From: Phymatolithon calcareum
Lineage: Eukaryota; Rhodophyta; Florideophyceae; Hapalidiales
NCBI GenBank assembly: GCA_977006965.1
Contig: OZ345367.1
Span: 186,001-250,000 of the forward strand
DNA length: 64,000 nucleotides
Direction: 5' to 3'
Part shown: piece by piece, positions 1 through 9,664 of the stretch
Layout: every line of letters begins with the position of its first letter
Position numbering within the stretch: position 1 is the first letter of the stretch
Program-made: the position numbers and the translations under genes
The notes under the pieces: model-generated
The model's input: the letters and a program-made list of their open reading frames with translations, nothing else
The model's database searches: none
What the model was told of the DNA's origin: nothing

Positions 1-844
1 TGACGATCGCACCCTGCAAATTACCGGCATCAAGACAGTCGTCTGAAAGCTGTCCGTCGTAAATATGCAGCTCAGCCACGTTCCGCACATTCGAAACGCC
101 GTTCTTAGTGATGTTCACAAACGCGTCACGCCCCAGACAACCAGTGTCCACCGTCTCATCGTCAAGCTGTCCATCGCGAATAAACACAGTAGCCTGCCCA
201 TCCGACCCTTTAACGTTCGCGGAATCGCCAACATGCACCTCCACACACACATACTCAGCGCACGCGTCCCCACGCGGCGAAATGTGCACCACATCACTGA
301 GCAGCGTTCCCTTCCCTATATGCAAATCCCTTGTACCCGGAAAAAGCTGCACATTCGCCGAGTCCGTAACCTCCACAACAACATGTGCATTATCCCCAAC
401 TTGACCGTCTACGATCTGTCCAACAACCGCCGTCCTGATGTGCTCCACAAGGTGCATGGCATGCCGCTCCCACTCCGGCAGCACCATGCCGACAACAAGT
501 CGCTTCGTGACGTACAAGTTGCCCGACCCCTGCACGCGCACACGCACATGCGCCCCCCGCCCGATGTGGCGCACGGCCGTCGGGACGAGACGCAAGCCAC
601 GCATCGTGGTGTCGTGCACGCGATAATTACCAACGTTGCAGACGGAAATCGTAAGCGTCGAGTCGGCAGACACGTTTAGCGCTTCCCAATTCGACAGATT
701 GGAGACGCGCTGCAGGGGCAGGCCGTTCGCAGAGTAGACTATACCGGAGAAGTTGCCGCACGGTAGCGAGCGAAGATTCGGCGCGCAGCGACGCGCTGAC
801 ACCACCGCGGCGAAGGCGAGGATGAGCAGAAGTGGCGCGAACAT
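1..844 (-). CDS. secreted repeat protein, 3' end beyond window
   Basis: A minus-strand frame opens with an ATG at 844 and stays open for 281 codons to the left edge, so its stop lies outside the window. Residues 1-17 (MFAPLLLILAFAAVVSA) are a clear signal peptide, so the protein is probably secreted. The rest is rich in Val, Asp, Gly and Asn with few Lys, and shows a degenerate repeat of about 50 residues. Landmarks that recur are V-x-D-S-A-N-V, G-V-S-N-V and I-x-D-G-Q-L-x-D-(D/E), spaced as in stacked beta-strand repeats. Several N-x-S/T sequons are present. I do not recognise a named family; a cell-wall or extracellular-matrix protein is plausible. The antisense frames across this region are open too, but they lack a signal peptide or repeat logic. 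Confidence 0.75.
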   Translation of the reverse strand, partial: MFAPLLLILAFAAVVSARRCAPNLRSLPCGNFSGIVYSANGLPLQRVSNLSNWEALNVSADSTLTISVCNVGNYRVHDTTMRGLRLVPTAVRHIGRGAHVRVRVQGSGNLYVTKRLVVGMVLPEWERHAMHLVEHIRTAVVGQIVDGQVGDNAHVVVEVTDSANVQLFPGTRDLHIGKGTLLSDVVHISPRGDACAEYVCVEVHVGDSANVKGSDGQATVFIRDGQLDDETVDTGCLGRDAFVNITKNGVSNVRNVAELHIYDGQLSDDCLDAGNLQGAIV

Positions 845-1501
845 CGTGGCCGATACTGCACGCGCGACGCGCGGCGGGTTAAGGGGCTCTGATCGGTGAA
901 CAGTTCCTGGCGGCCGCAGGGCAAGGGGATGGGACGGCTGGCATTGTGATTGTGAATGATGCTGTCATACCAACACGTAGCGGTCCGTGAGACGGACGTT
1001 TCAAACGCGGGGCGCAAAGAGTGTTTGCCCATGCGGACGGATATTGCGCACAACTGGCAAATTCCCGCTTAAGTCTTTTTGTCGCAATGAAGCATCGATG
1101 CTTCATTGCGACGTATACGATATGTACGGACATTCAACAGCATTTCGTAGGTTTATAAGGGGGACATATTTGAGCCAGTACGTTGAAATTATTGACGACA
1201 GCCAAGAACACTCCTAACTGACGTCATTTTCGGAACGTTCAAACGCTATAAATGCTGGGAAACAGTGTTCGGAACGCGAATCGAATGAAGCATAGCGCGA
1301 ACGATCACGTAGATACAGAGAGGGATGATTCCTTTTTTATTTTTAAAGCACCCTAAACCTCGCGTTAGAGGAACAGTCCTTCTTTTCAAAGCACATTCAA
1401 AGAGGTTCGAGCAATGAAAACGTAAATTGTATCATGCAGAGCCGGATCAGCAAGGTCCTTATACGTTCAACCTCGGCGAGCACCTTCAATATATAGTCGA
1501 T
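845..1501. other. intergenic region, no gene seen
   Basis: This is the upstream region of the secreted repeat protein and the downstream region of the thaumatin-like gene; both are on the minus strand. It holds a 32-bp perfect palindrome (1081-1112) and a TATAAA-like element near 1247. Only short, unconvincing ORFs occur. Confidence 0.5.
1081..1112. repeat. perfect 32-bp palindrome
   Basis: Two 16-nt arms meet with no spacer at GCATC|GATGC, and every position pairs. It would form a cruciform in DNA or a tight hairpin in RNA. It is not related in sequence to the other inverted repeats in the window. Confidence 0.95.
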
Positions 1502-2233
1502 TTACGGGCAATTCCTGGGACAATTGCCGCCGCAGATCGGACAATGGGGAGCACCCGGTGCATTTTGCCAGCACCATAGGCCGCTCCCGCTCGTGGTGCA
1601 AAACTGGTTGGACTGATGACCAGCACAGTTGAAGCCTGGACACAAGCGGCAACCGCATGGACCTGGAGAGTCAATGTCGCCTCTGCGATTGCCGAGGTAG
1701 ACATGATACGTTCCTTGAGGCGCCGACCAAGTTGCCGATGCGCACGGCTGAACCTGAGTGCAAGTATCGGCGCCGGCGGGATAAACGTCAGGCGAGTTGA
1801 TGGACGTAGCGACATGCGTTCCACCGTCCGGCGCAACGACCGTCATGGGGATATTGTAGCCGGCATTGTATGAGATGTCATAGTAATCTCTGCGCGAAGC
1901 ATGATCAGAAGTGATCTCGAAGAGCGAGCCCGGGTTGGCGGTGCCAAAGTTGTAACCCCAGTTGTCTTGCGGCCGCCATCCGAAGTGGGATTCGAGGGTC
2001 ACTGCTGCACTAGCACCCGGCCTCAGACCTCGGAGACAAGGCGGCACTTTAGAGCCGCCCCAACTGCAACTGCCATATCTGCCGCCATTGGTAATGACGT
2101 CGACGGTCCTGCCCAGGTTGTTGTGGAAGACGATCCGCGAACCGGAGTTTGGTGAACAAATGTTGCAGGAAGAGGCGGCCGATTCAGTGAAGAGCCAAAC
2201 GAGAGCGAGAGTTATGCAGAAGAGCTTCGCCAT
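1502..2233 (-). CDS. thaumatin-like (PR-5 type) secreted protein
   Basis: 243 aa from the ATG at 2233, which begins a textbook signal peptide (MAKLFCITLALVWLFTES, cleavage near AAS-SC). Family signs are an N-terminal beta-strand with FHNNLGRTVDV, the block Y-Y-D-I-S-Y-N-A-G-Y-N-I-P-M-T-V (the thaumatin D-x-Y-D-x-S-x-x-x-G-x-N-x-P-M motif) at about 120-135, and many cysteines including a Cys/Gly/Pro-rich tail. The length matches the roughly 220-250 aa of the family. Thaumatin-like proteins are apoplastic and are often linked to beta-glucan binding or defence; the substrate here is unknown. The C-terminal half is Cys-rich and atypical, with pairs such as C-G-C-R-L-C and C-P-I-C-G-G-N-C. Confidence 0.85.
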   Translation of the reverse strand: MAKLFCITLALVWLFTESAASSCNICSPNSGSRIVFHNNLGRTVDVITNGGRYGSCSWGGSKVPPCLRGLRPGASAAVTLESHFGWRPQDNWGYNFGTANPGSLFEITSDHASRRDYYDISYNAGYNIPMTVVAPDGGTHVATSINSPDVYPAGADTCTQVQPCASATWSAPQGTYHVYLGNRRGDIDSPGPCGCRLCPGFNCAGHQSNQFCTTSGSGLWCWQNAPGAPHCPICGGNCPRNCP

Positions 2234-2435
2234 CACTGTAGGGATTCAACAAATCGAGCGGATATCTATGCTATTGGAAGATCAGCGGTGAAGGAACGGG
2301 AAGTTGATTTCAGGTTTGCTGGAGACATATGCTAAATAGTCTGGTAGCGCAAGCAGCATTCAGCTTAGTACTTGTAAACATTTCGACGCATACCACCAGA
2401 GATTATCCGCAGCAATACATTGCTTGTGGAAGTGA

Positions 2436-3089
2436 ATGCCAGTGGTGCCCAAGACTAGAAGTTTAACGCACACCTCTGCTGTCAAAACAATTGGCCATTT
2501 ATTGACAAGAGATATGTCCTTGGGACAATGCGGCAAATTTGGTTTGTCTGACAAGCTTTTGGAGGTATTGTCTGGAGATTTGGATGGAGCCAGGAGCAGT
2601 ACGAAGAGCAGTTTGAATACGAATCTGGAAAGAATTTTAGCAGTTTGCGAGGACATGGGGCGCCAGATTATCTCATCGGCAGAGTTCGTTACACCTGAAG
2701 AACACGATACTTCGGGTGATTTGTTGCATTTCCCTGTGCGAATTCTCGAAATCTCAGCCAGCTGTAGGGTAATATGGCGGGGAGAGTGCCACCAACGTAA
2801 ACAAATATATCGAGTTGTCGCTACTATCATAGCGGCGGTGAAAATCATGAGGAGCTGTAGGTTGTTAGTTCATTGCCATCGATTACACTCTTGCACTGCT
2901 GTATGCGCGGTGGGAGGAAATTTGTTCTTTGGTCGCGACATTGTTTCCCCGGACTTTGCCATGTCCAACAGTGCAAGTTCAACATCAGTGAGCTCCCTTT
3001 GGATTGCAGACTGCAGTAGTGCAATTTGTTACTCTGAAATTTTGCACGCGCGACTTTTTGATTTTTCTCGAAATAACAACGTTGAATGA
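2436..3089 (+). CDS. doubtful hypothetical protein
   Basis: 217 codons from an ATG. The first half (residues 38-100) has helix-like composition with alternating hydrophobic and charged residues (SDKLLEVLSGDLDGA, NLERILAVCEDMG). The second half is Cys/His-rich without a recognisable zinc motif. No family is recognised. The opposite strand is also open for 162 codons over 2360-2848, so this may be chance. Codon use is AT-richer than in the clear genes of the window. It could be a decayed gene or a lineage-specific one. Confidence 0.22.
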   Translation: MPVVPKTRSLTHTSAVKTIGHLLTRDMSLGQCGKFGLSDKLLEVLSGDLDGARSSTKSSLNTNLERILAVCEDMGRQIISSAEFVTPEEHDTSGDLLHFPVRILEISASCRVIWRGECHQRKQIYRVVATIIAAVKIMRSCRLLVHCHRLHSCTAVCAVGGNLFFGRDIVSPDFAMSNSASSTSVSSLWIADCSSAICYSEILHARLFDFSRNNNVE

Positions 3090-4256
3090 TGCGCTATGCA
3101 TGCGGGCGGCGAGATGCTTCCCCTACTAGTTGTGTATCTCTATTTTTAATACCGCCCCATTGACATGCCGGGAGAAGGTTTTCCTCATATGAGGTCTTTT
3201 TGGTCCTTTTGCACAGAAAACCGATGACCTGATCGCACTCTGACGTCGGGCACAATAAACTCAATGCAAGTGAACCAATGGGGGTGTTTGGCTCTAGATA
3301 GCATGTAGTAGCGCAGGCAGCAAGACATAATCACAGTCGCTGTCACCACCAGCATTGGCGAGAGCAGCAGGACCCGTGCCTTGTTGAGCGCGCCCCGAGT
3401 TAGTGTCAGCTCTGCACACGTCCGTGCCCTTTCCGAGCCAAATATGCTTTGCAAGCTTGCCCCTCTCGCGGTGCAGCTGCAACTTTGCCTCCTGGTTCCT
3501 AACATTTTTCGAATGCTAGCACTGTGTGTGCAAATGGAAGTTCTAAATCCGCTGTCTCCTCCGGAATAGCAGGAATTGTCGTGCGCGGCGCAAAGTGCAG
3601 AGGAAGTCGAAAGTAACTTGTGCGCTACTTTTCAGAAGAGAAATGAGCAATAGCAGTGGATATGTTGAACGATAGTCAAACTATACGCCCTGATCTGTGG
3701 TGTATTCTTATAAATCGAACTTATTTGCAGTCGAACTGTGATCCGGAAGCCGATGCTCTTAAATTGTACAAAACGAGTGCTTTTCATCTTTTGATTTTAA
3801 ACACCCTGTCGCAAAATCAAGAACGCAGCTCCATTTCCTTTCGTTCTAGCATGACGGCATGTCTTACAAATTCCGCGTTACAATATTCATTTCGTGAAGT
3901 CATCGGATGGAGCATATTGGCCCTGATGTAGTTAAAACTCCTTTTTGCACTTCCGAAAGTTCTCAGAAAAGTCGTTACTAGATGCAATGGTTTGGCCATG
4001 CCAGCGTTTCTAGATGCAGAGAGGGCCAGGAATCAGTTTAACGAGAATCGAGATGCAACTTGCGCTTTGCTGCTGCAAAGCCAAGAAAAGTAGACGTGGG
4101 CTTTTGAATCCTTGGCGTTGCCTGGACATGCCACTTTTCGAATAAACTTCTCCAGAACCAGCCAAACACGAAATCTCTTGATAAAGTAGATTTCTATTCC
4201 GCCTGTAGGAAGTGATAGACATTCTCTATTGAATCATGAATGAGAACAAGGAAGGT

Positions 4257-4442
4257 ACAATAGTGTCTCATCCGTACACAAGCGTAGAGCTCTCTAATTT
4301 CGTGAATTAGTTTTGCATTGTGTTTGCTTCGATACCATAAGATTAATTTTTAAATTGGGGCGTCGAGCAGGTCTATCTTTTATGCTGTGCACGTGTGCGT
4401 AATCTAACTTCGGGGACTCTACAATAGTGTCTCATCCGTACA
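4257..4442. repeat. 22-bp direct repeat, two copies
   Basis: A 22-nt string beginning ACAATAGTGTCTC and ending CCGTACA occurs at 4257-4278 and again at 4421-4442, 164 bp apart and identical. The second copy is followed at once by TATAAAAG. It may be a duplicated promoter element or the trace of an insertion. Confidence 0.8.
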
Positions 4443-5162
4443 GTATAAAAGGATAAATAACACGAAAAGTGAATGATTCTCAACAGCTGAGATTTTTTTG
4501 GGCCCAAGCTATGATACAGTTGTTTTCCACTGGGAGGACCTCTACAGTATTATAAAAGATAAGATCTATATACGTCTCATCGCGGAGTGTGTGTACAATA
4601 GGCACATATACACTTTCAACAGATGTGCATGAGATTTTCAAAGAGCGCCATCCCATGACCAGATACTTATTAGAGAGGGTAATGACTAGGTGCTTCTAAT
4701 CTCGACGCGAACCTCAAAAGGTGTGTCATTTCAGACGTCCTCCCTTCGCGTGTGCTTGACACAGGAGTGCATATAGCCTGTAAATATCGCGAGTTGTACA
4801 AGCGAATACCTTGAATTTGTCCTGATTATTCTGAAAACGAAGCCCTGCATTGTTGCTAGAATCTTATGTTTGGCAATCATTCACTCATCACCTGCGCCCC
4901 TGGCGGCAGAAGGGTTGCTGCCACAGAATCCTGACATTAGATACGTATCTACCCTGCAGTCTAAGAAGTACAGTATTGTCCAGATGCAAAACACCGGGAA
5001 AGTTCGAGAAGTAAACCCAATTATAGGTAATGAAACTGATTTATTCGGTGCATTCGTTGGAAGCCGATTTCTACGGTGTCATCACCCAAGGACTATAAAG
5101 TCGTGGAGATCCACACTGCATGGTCTTTCGAAACTTGGTAAGAATCTTAACAGCTCTCAATC

Positions 5163-5687
5163 ATGGGGCCCCTTGCACTGCTACTCGTTTGCCTCCTTTG
5201 CAGTTTTGCGACTGCATTTGAAGGAGAAATGACGTACTACAATCCAGAGGTTGGATTGACCGCATGTGGAACTCAGCACTCATCCTCTGAAAACATCGCC
5301 GCTCTTTCTTTTGCCGATTTTGGTGGAGGAAATCCCAATGTATCGCCTTCATGTCAGAAATGCGCCCGCATCACCCGTTCCGGAGTGTCCGCTATCGTTC
5401 GCATTAAGGATAAATGTGCTAGCTGCAAGTCCGGTGATATCGATGTTACGAGCTCCACCTTTCGGAAATTCGCACCCTTGTCCGCTGGAAGGATTCGAGT
5501 TTCGTGGGAATTCGTATCGTGTTCGGGAGGAGGTGGTGGTGGCGGTGGAGGAGGTGGGGGAGGCCCCGGAAACTACTGCGGCCGTGATTACGCTCACGCG
5601 AAAGCGTCCTGCGCGGCACGCTGCCCCGGGGGCCTTGATGGTGAATGCCCGTCTGGCCAGAAATGCTACGCATCGGTGCCCTGCTGA
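5163..5687 (+). CDS. secreted expansin/RlpA-like double-psi beta-barrel protein with Cys-rich tail
   Basis: 174 aa. Residues 1-18 form a signal peptide (MGPLALLLVCLLCSFATA). Residues 20-119 look like a single expansin/barwin/RlpA-type double-psi barrel: G-E-M-T-Y-Y-N, then T-A-C-G, K-C-A-R-I, I-V-R-I-K-D-K-C-A-S-C, and D-I-D-V-T-S-S-T-F-R-K-F-A with the typical D-x-x before the final strands. A linker of 13 consecutive glycines (about 122-134) follows. The C-terminal 37 residues (Y-C-G-x-D-Y-A-x-A...C-P-G-G-L-D-G-E-C-P-S-G-Q-K-C-Y-A) form a short Cys module that, from memory, recurs at the ends of secreted carbohydrate-active proteins of algae and oomycetes. It probably acts on, or binds, cell-wall polysaccharide outside the cell. 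A catalytic activity is not shown. Confidence 0.8.
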   Translation: MGPLALLLVCLLCSFATAFEGEMTYYNPEVGLTACGTQHSSSENIAALSFADFGGGNPNVSPSCQKCARITRSGVSAIVRIKDKCASCKSGDIDVTSSTFRKFAPLSAGRIRVSWEFVSCSGGGGGGGGGGGGGPGNYCGRDYAHAKASCAARCPGGLDGECPSGQKCYASVPC

Positions 5688-7205
5688 AGACTTTCCTGGA
5701 TGAATTACTGATAGATTAGATGGGTGTACAACTCAAAATGGACGTCCATCATTTGGTCCTAGCTCAGAGTACTTGTTCGATTAGCCGTGCTGGCGCATAA
5801 CCTATCCACGCTATGTAACTCACCGACAGATGCAGTAGTGCAAATAAAAGACTTGGAGTTTTTCCCCAAGTTTTAGAGAATGTACAGTAGTAGATTTGAG
5901 TTTGATACAGGAACTTGTATATTTTGCTCCTCAGGGGTTTGTCGTAGCGCAATGATAGAGATCCTATTGTGAAAACCACAGAAACTAGCTTTCATCTCTG
6001 CATAAATGTTAGTAGATACCAGCTTCCCGCATGCAGCAGGTTGTTCAAGTCGTGGCTTCTCTCCCCCAATGGTAGTGTGCCACTTATCACTGATGTCACA
6101 AATTTGGTATGCTCAATGAAGTGGCACCTCAAGAAGCCTTGAGAGAGGAAAGATGATGAGAGTACTGGTAATTATCAAGTGAAAACTCGATTGGAAACGG
6201 AAGCCCAGAGTTCCAAGGCATGAACACGTTTCTCGTCTATACGAGAAACTCTATTGCTTCAATTCTCGAGAGCGTCATATAATGTCTTGTATGGACGCCC
6301 TTCATATAGTTAATATGCCAATACGCTTGTTCCATCAACGTAGAGATACCAATTCTCCAGGATGACAACCAACCAGCGCTGATATGACCTCTTTGTATCT
6401 GACCTCTCGGTCTCACCCCGTCCCCAAGCATACGATGTAGCCTTCGTCAGCCCACTCTCTCAGCCTTACATACGAAATGCGGGACGAGATCCTGACTGGG
6501 CATTGAGATGTGCTGAAAAGAAGAAATGACAAAACTACGGTCGCCCCTCCACCGAGATGCATACTTATATAGGCGAATCGGTCCGGAATTTGATCGATCC
6601 CTTCATCCTCTCGTATCCCTCATTGCTCAACGCCGTTTAACTTCCGCACAGCCTGAAAGGCCTTCTCTCCTGACCAGCTTTATGATGAGAACCCTGCAAC
6701 TGACGTCAATCTCCCTTAATCGCCACAGATCCCGTACAGTAATTCTTCCCGTTGAGCAATAGTGACCGCGCCCAAATCGTGTCAATGAAGTCACCTCATT
6801 GAAGTGACATGTCTCATTGGTTGTTTTTTGTTGAGGATACACATCCTTCAAATACATTACATCATAGGTCCATGGACCTACACATGTTCCTGATCAGGAC
6901 ACACATCTTTAGCCTAGTCGTCCTATCATATTGTCTCTACAAGTGTCAGGTAACTGGTAATACATTTTAGGCTAATATGCAGCACTAAACATAAAACATT
7001 TATGTTTACCGCTGCATATTACCCCAAAACAACGACCACTGAGGTCGTCATAGTAGGGAATATTTTAATCTTTTCAGAAAGATTTCAATGTTCCTGCTAG
7101 CACAAGTGGCCGTAGATGATTGGAATCCTCGACCAAAATGAGATCAACCTTGAGATCCATGGTCGGCATGGAGCCGATCTCACAAACGACTGTCTTGACG
7201 AGGCA
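5688..7205. other. intergenic region
   Basis: No convincing gene. It contains the inverted repeat at 6973-7021 and otherwise short ORFs. The HEAT-repeat frame is open from an ATG at 7116, but the ATG at 7206 is preferred (see that entry). Confidence 0.5.
6973..7021. repeat. 49-bp inverted repeat with 3-nt loop
   Basis: Arms of 23 nt (TAATATGCAGC...AACATAAA and its complement) flank the loop ACA, with two mismatches. In RNA this would be a nearly continuous hairpin. Confidence 0.9.
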
Positions 7206-8306
7206 ATGGCGTTCACATCGAGCGCGCCGCTATGTCCACGCCCAACCCGTCCTTCTTTGAAATGTAGCCGAATTGCAATTTCCGTTCGTCGCCCTCGCTA
7301 TCGAGCGTACCGACCGACATGCTCGTACGCAACGGACCTACTAACACGGACTGCCAACGTAGCCCCCTCAGAGACTGATGCTCTTCTGGAGCGCGTCCAC
7401 AGCGCAATTGAAGGCCGTAAATCCATATCAGAGCCAGAACTTCAAGAGATGGTATTGCATTTGGCGGACACGCGTGGAATGTCGCGACTCAAGCTAGTAA
7501 ACGCATTTGGGGCGATTGGCATAACCGCAACACCGGCACTTTTAACGGGACTACAAACATGCCCAAATCCGGTCGTACGCCGTTCGTGCGGGAAGGCGCT
7601 TGCTCAAATTGGGGATGCACGCGCGACGCAACCGCTTGTGGCCGCTCTACTGGATGACCCGGACACCGTTGCACGCGCATCGGCGGCTGGAGCGCTTGCA
7701 AAAATCGGTGCAGCTGCTGTGCCAGCACTTCTCGACGTGCTTGCGAGTTCGGAGTCCTCGAATGCCGCCAAAGGGCATGTAGCATGGGCGCTTGCCTACA
7801 TGCAGGGCGATTCGGGTGCTGCTGAGGCGTTGCTAGATGCGGCGAAAAACGAGGTGGATGATGTCCGGCTCGCGGTTGTGTCAGCACTTGGTGCCGTGCT
7901 TCTTGGTGATGCGCTGCCGATTATGGGCGATGCTGCTGAGCGCAGTGAGTGGGGGGACGACGATGTCGAAAGCGGTGCACGTGCAGGGGTGTTGGACGCT
8001 GCGGAGGACGTTCTATTGGAGGCGCTTCGAGACCGCAGTGGAGCTGTCCGGGCTGAGGCAGTCAATGCGCTGGCCAGTGGCGGTAAGGGAGACTATGTGG
8101 ACGCTGTTTGTGGTATGTTACGAGATGAGCAACCGGAGACGAGACGCGCTGCGGCGCTAGGGCTCATGAAGATGGCGGATGTGCGCGTGTTGCCGGCTTT
8201 GAAGGAGCGCGTGGATGACCCTGATGAGGTGGAGCAGGTTAGGAGCGTTGCACAGTTGGCGCTCAGGTCGCTGGAGCGGTTACAGGAAGAAGGCGAATGG
8301 GAATAA
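7206..8306 (+). CDS. plastid-targeted HEAT-repeat (PBS-lyase type) protein
   Basis: 366 aa from the ATG at 7206. The frame is open further upstream, but MAFTSSAPLCPRPTRPSLKC is a typical red-algal plastid transit peptide start, with an early Phe, many Ser/Pro/Arg and no acidic residues. From about residue 75 the protein is a chain of roughly 30-residue HEAT repeats: D-A-R-A-T-Q-P-L-V-A-A-L-L-D-D-P-D, V-A-R-A-S-A-A-G-A-L-A-K-I-G, V-R-A-E-A-V-N-A-L-A, and R-R-A-A-A-L-G-L-M-K-M-A. These match the PBS lyase HEAT-like repeat family seen in bilin lyase subunits E/F, NblB and IaiH. Those relatives act in phycobilisome assembly or degradation in cyanobacteria and plastids, but the repeat alone cannot say which. 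The last residues are acidic. Exact function is inference. Confidence 0.8.
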   Translation: MAFTSSAPLCPRPTRPSLKCSRIAISVRRPRYRAYRPTCSYATDLLTRTANVAPSETDALLERVHSAIEGRKSISEPELQEMVLHLADTRGMSRLKLVNAFGAIGITATPALLTGLQTCPNPVVRRSCGKALAQIGDARATQPLVAALLDDPDTVARASAAGALAKIGAAAVPALLDVLASSESSNAAKGHVAWALAYMQGDSGAAEALLDAAKNEVDDVRLAVVSALGAVLLGDALPIMGDAAERSEWGDDDVESGARAGVLDAAEDVLLEALRDRSGAVRAEAVNALASGGKGDYVDAVCGMLRDEQPETRRAAALGLMKMADVRVLPALKERVDDPDEVEQVRSVAQLALRSLERLQEEGEWE

Positions 8307-9664
8307 GATGGATTTCTTTTTTTGATAGAGCATGCTCATTGTGCACGCTCTGCTTCTTTTAGAACATGGTCCACGATTAGAAGATGAACGGCAGTTGCTC
8401 CCTTCAGTAACTAAATCTTCGAACAGTTTTCTTTAACTGCTGTGTTGAGAACTATTCTCTCGAAGGGCTTGAAGGCGACAGAAACTCCATACTCGGGCGT
8501 GCATCCCGGCGTTCCGTTTACTACAGCTTCTGAGCCAGTGCTCTTGACGTCAATAATCATCATCTAGTATTGGCCCTCCAGGCTACTTCCTCATGCAAAT
8601 CAGATTGAATGGCAGCGCTCAATTTGATTGATTAAAAAGTTCCGCATGAGCTTCGCACATTAATGCATCTTGCCCTATTTGAACCGCTCTTCTGTCCCTC
8701 AGTCTTAGAGCCGTGATGCGGGACCGAGAACACGTTCCGAACAGCGGAGGTGTCTTTCTCCCAAACTCTTTTTGTCCCACGCCCCCCTGGGGACGACGTT
8801 TATACCAAGAGAGCACATTAATTTCGTTCAAACTGTTGGATTCACTGCGCCTTTTCCTCCTCGTGACTGGCATCTTGCTACTTTTTTGCACCATTTCATA
8901 TTGTTCTGTTTCTGCACTATCTCGTCCCTACCGCAGACGGAGCGCCCGTAGAGGCATCGGGGTTACAGCGATACTAGTGTGCGCAAGGGCTTAACGCTCC
9001 TTGTCCACCGTGACTGCAGATTCGTCCCCGTTCAGCTGCTGTAACGGGCTTCGTACCGGCAGCGTCCGTGGACATGACACCGGCACATCGGTTGCAAGAG
9101 AAGAAGTTCGCTTGCTTGGGTACATAGCGGTGATCTGTACAAACAGAGGAAACGTCTGACAAGGGACATCAGAGAAATATGGACTAGGACACAGCCATTC
9201 AATTGCGGGGCTGCAATTTGGGTTTACCGCAGTTGGGGGAGGAGCATAAATGTGGAATTATATTCTCAACTTACCAATGCATTAGCACAAACTTGCGGCA
9301 ACATTGCACGTGCCGGGGGCTATGCTAAGAATGTCTCACTTTGTTGCCGCTGTTAAAGAGGTGTAAGGAGCTGTCTTGCATACTACTTTGACATTGTGGA
9401 ATGCTCGCACTCCACAAATCAAATTGTGAAAAGCAAATGTATTTCTCGTCGAGATCCGTGACGGCAAATCGTGTATCGCACAATACGATTTGCGGCCACG
9501 GATCTCGATGAAGATACTGTATACGTTAGCTTTTTACAATTTGATTATTATTACTAAAATGTTAGAGCGTTCGGAGCGGTAATAATAACAATTAAGCCAA
9601 GTTTTTGTACAAATAGATTCAATTAGCAATCCTCATCGTCAAGGAGGACTTCCTCTTTCACTAC
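8307..9664. other. intergenic region
   Basis: About 1.36 kb between a plus-strand and a minus-strand gene, so it holds both 3' ends. It contains the 9446-9511 hairpin. One 93-codon frame at 8713-8994 has a single hydrophobic segment but no other support. Confidence 0.45.
9446..9511. repeat. 66-bp inverted repeat
   Basis: Arms of about 28 nt (TC-x-TCGAGATCCGTGACGGCAAATCGT and its complement) with three mismatches and an 8-nt loop. It lies about 150 bp downstream of the stop of the SAP-like gene, between convergent transcription units. Confidence 0.9.

Larger units (their letters stand above)
2234..5162. other. long intergenic region with one doubtful ORF
   Basis: AT-richer than the flanking genes. 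It contains one uncertain plus-strand ORF (2436-3089, listed separately), an overlapping minus-strand frame (2360-2848) with a short hydrophobic stretch, and a 22-bp exact direct repeat (4257 and 4421). From 3100 to 5160 I see only short ORFs and no RNA gene. Confidence 0.4.

Noticed and set aside
65-679. Plus-strand 204-codon ORF at the left edge
   Set aside because: It is antisense to the signal-peptide-bearing frame 1-844 and is His/Arg/Thr-rich with no domain, typical of a shadow of a GC-rich gene.
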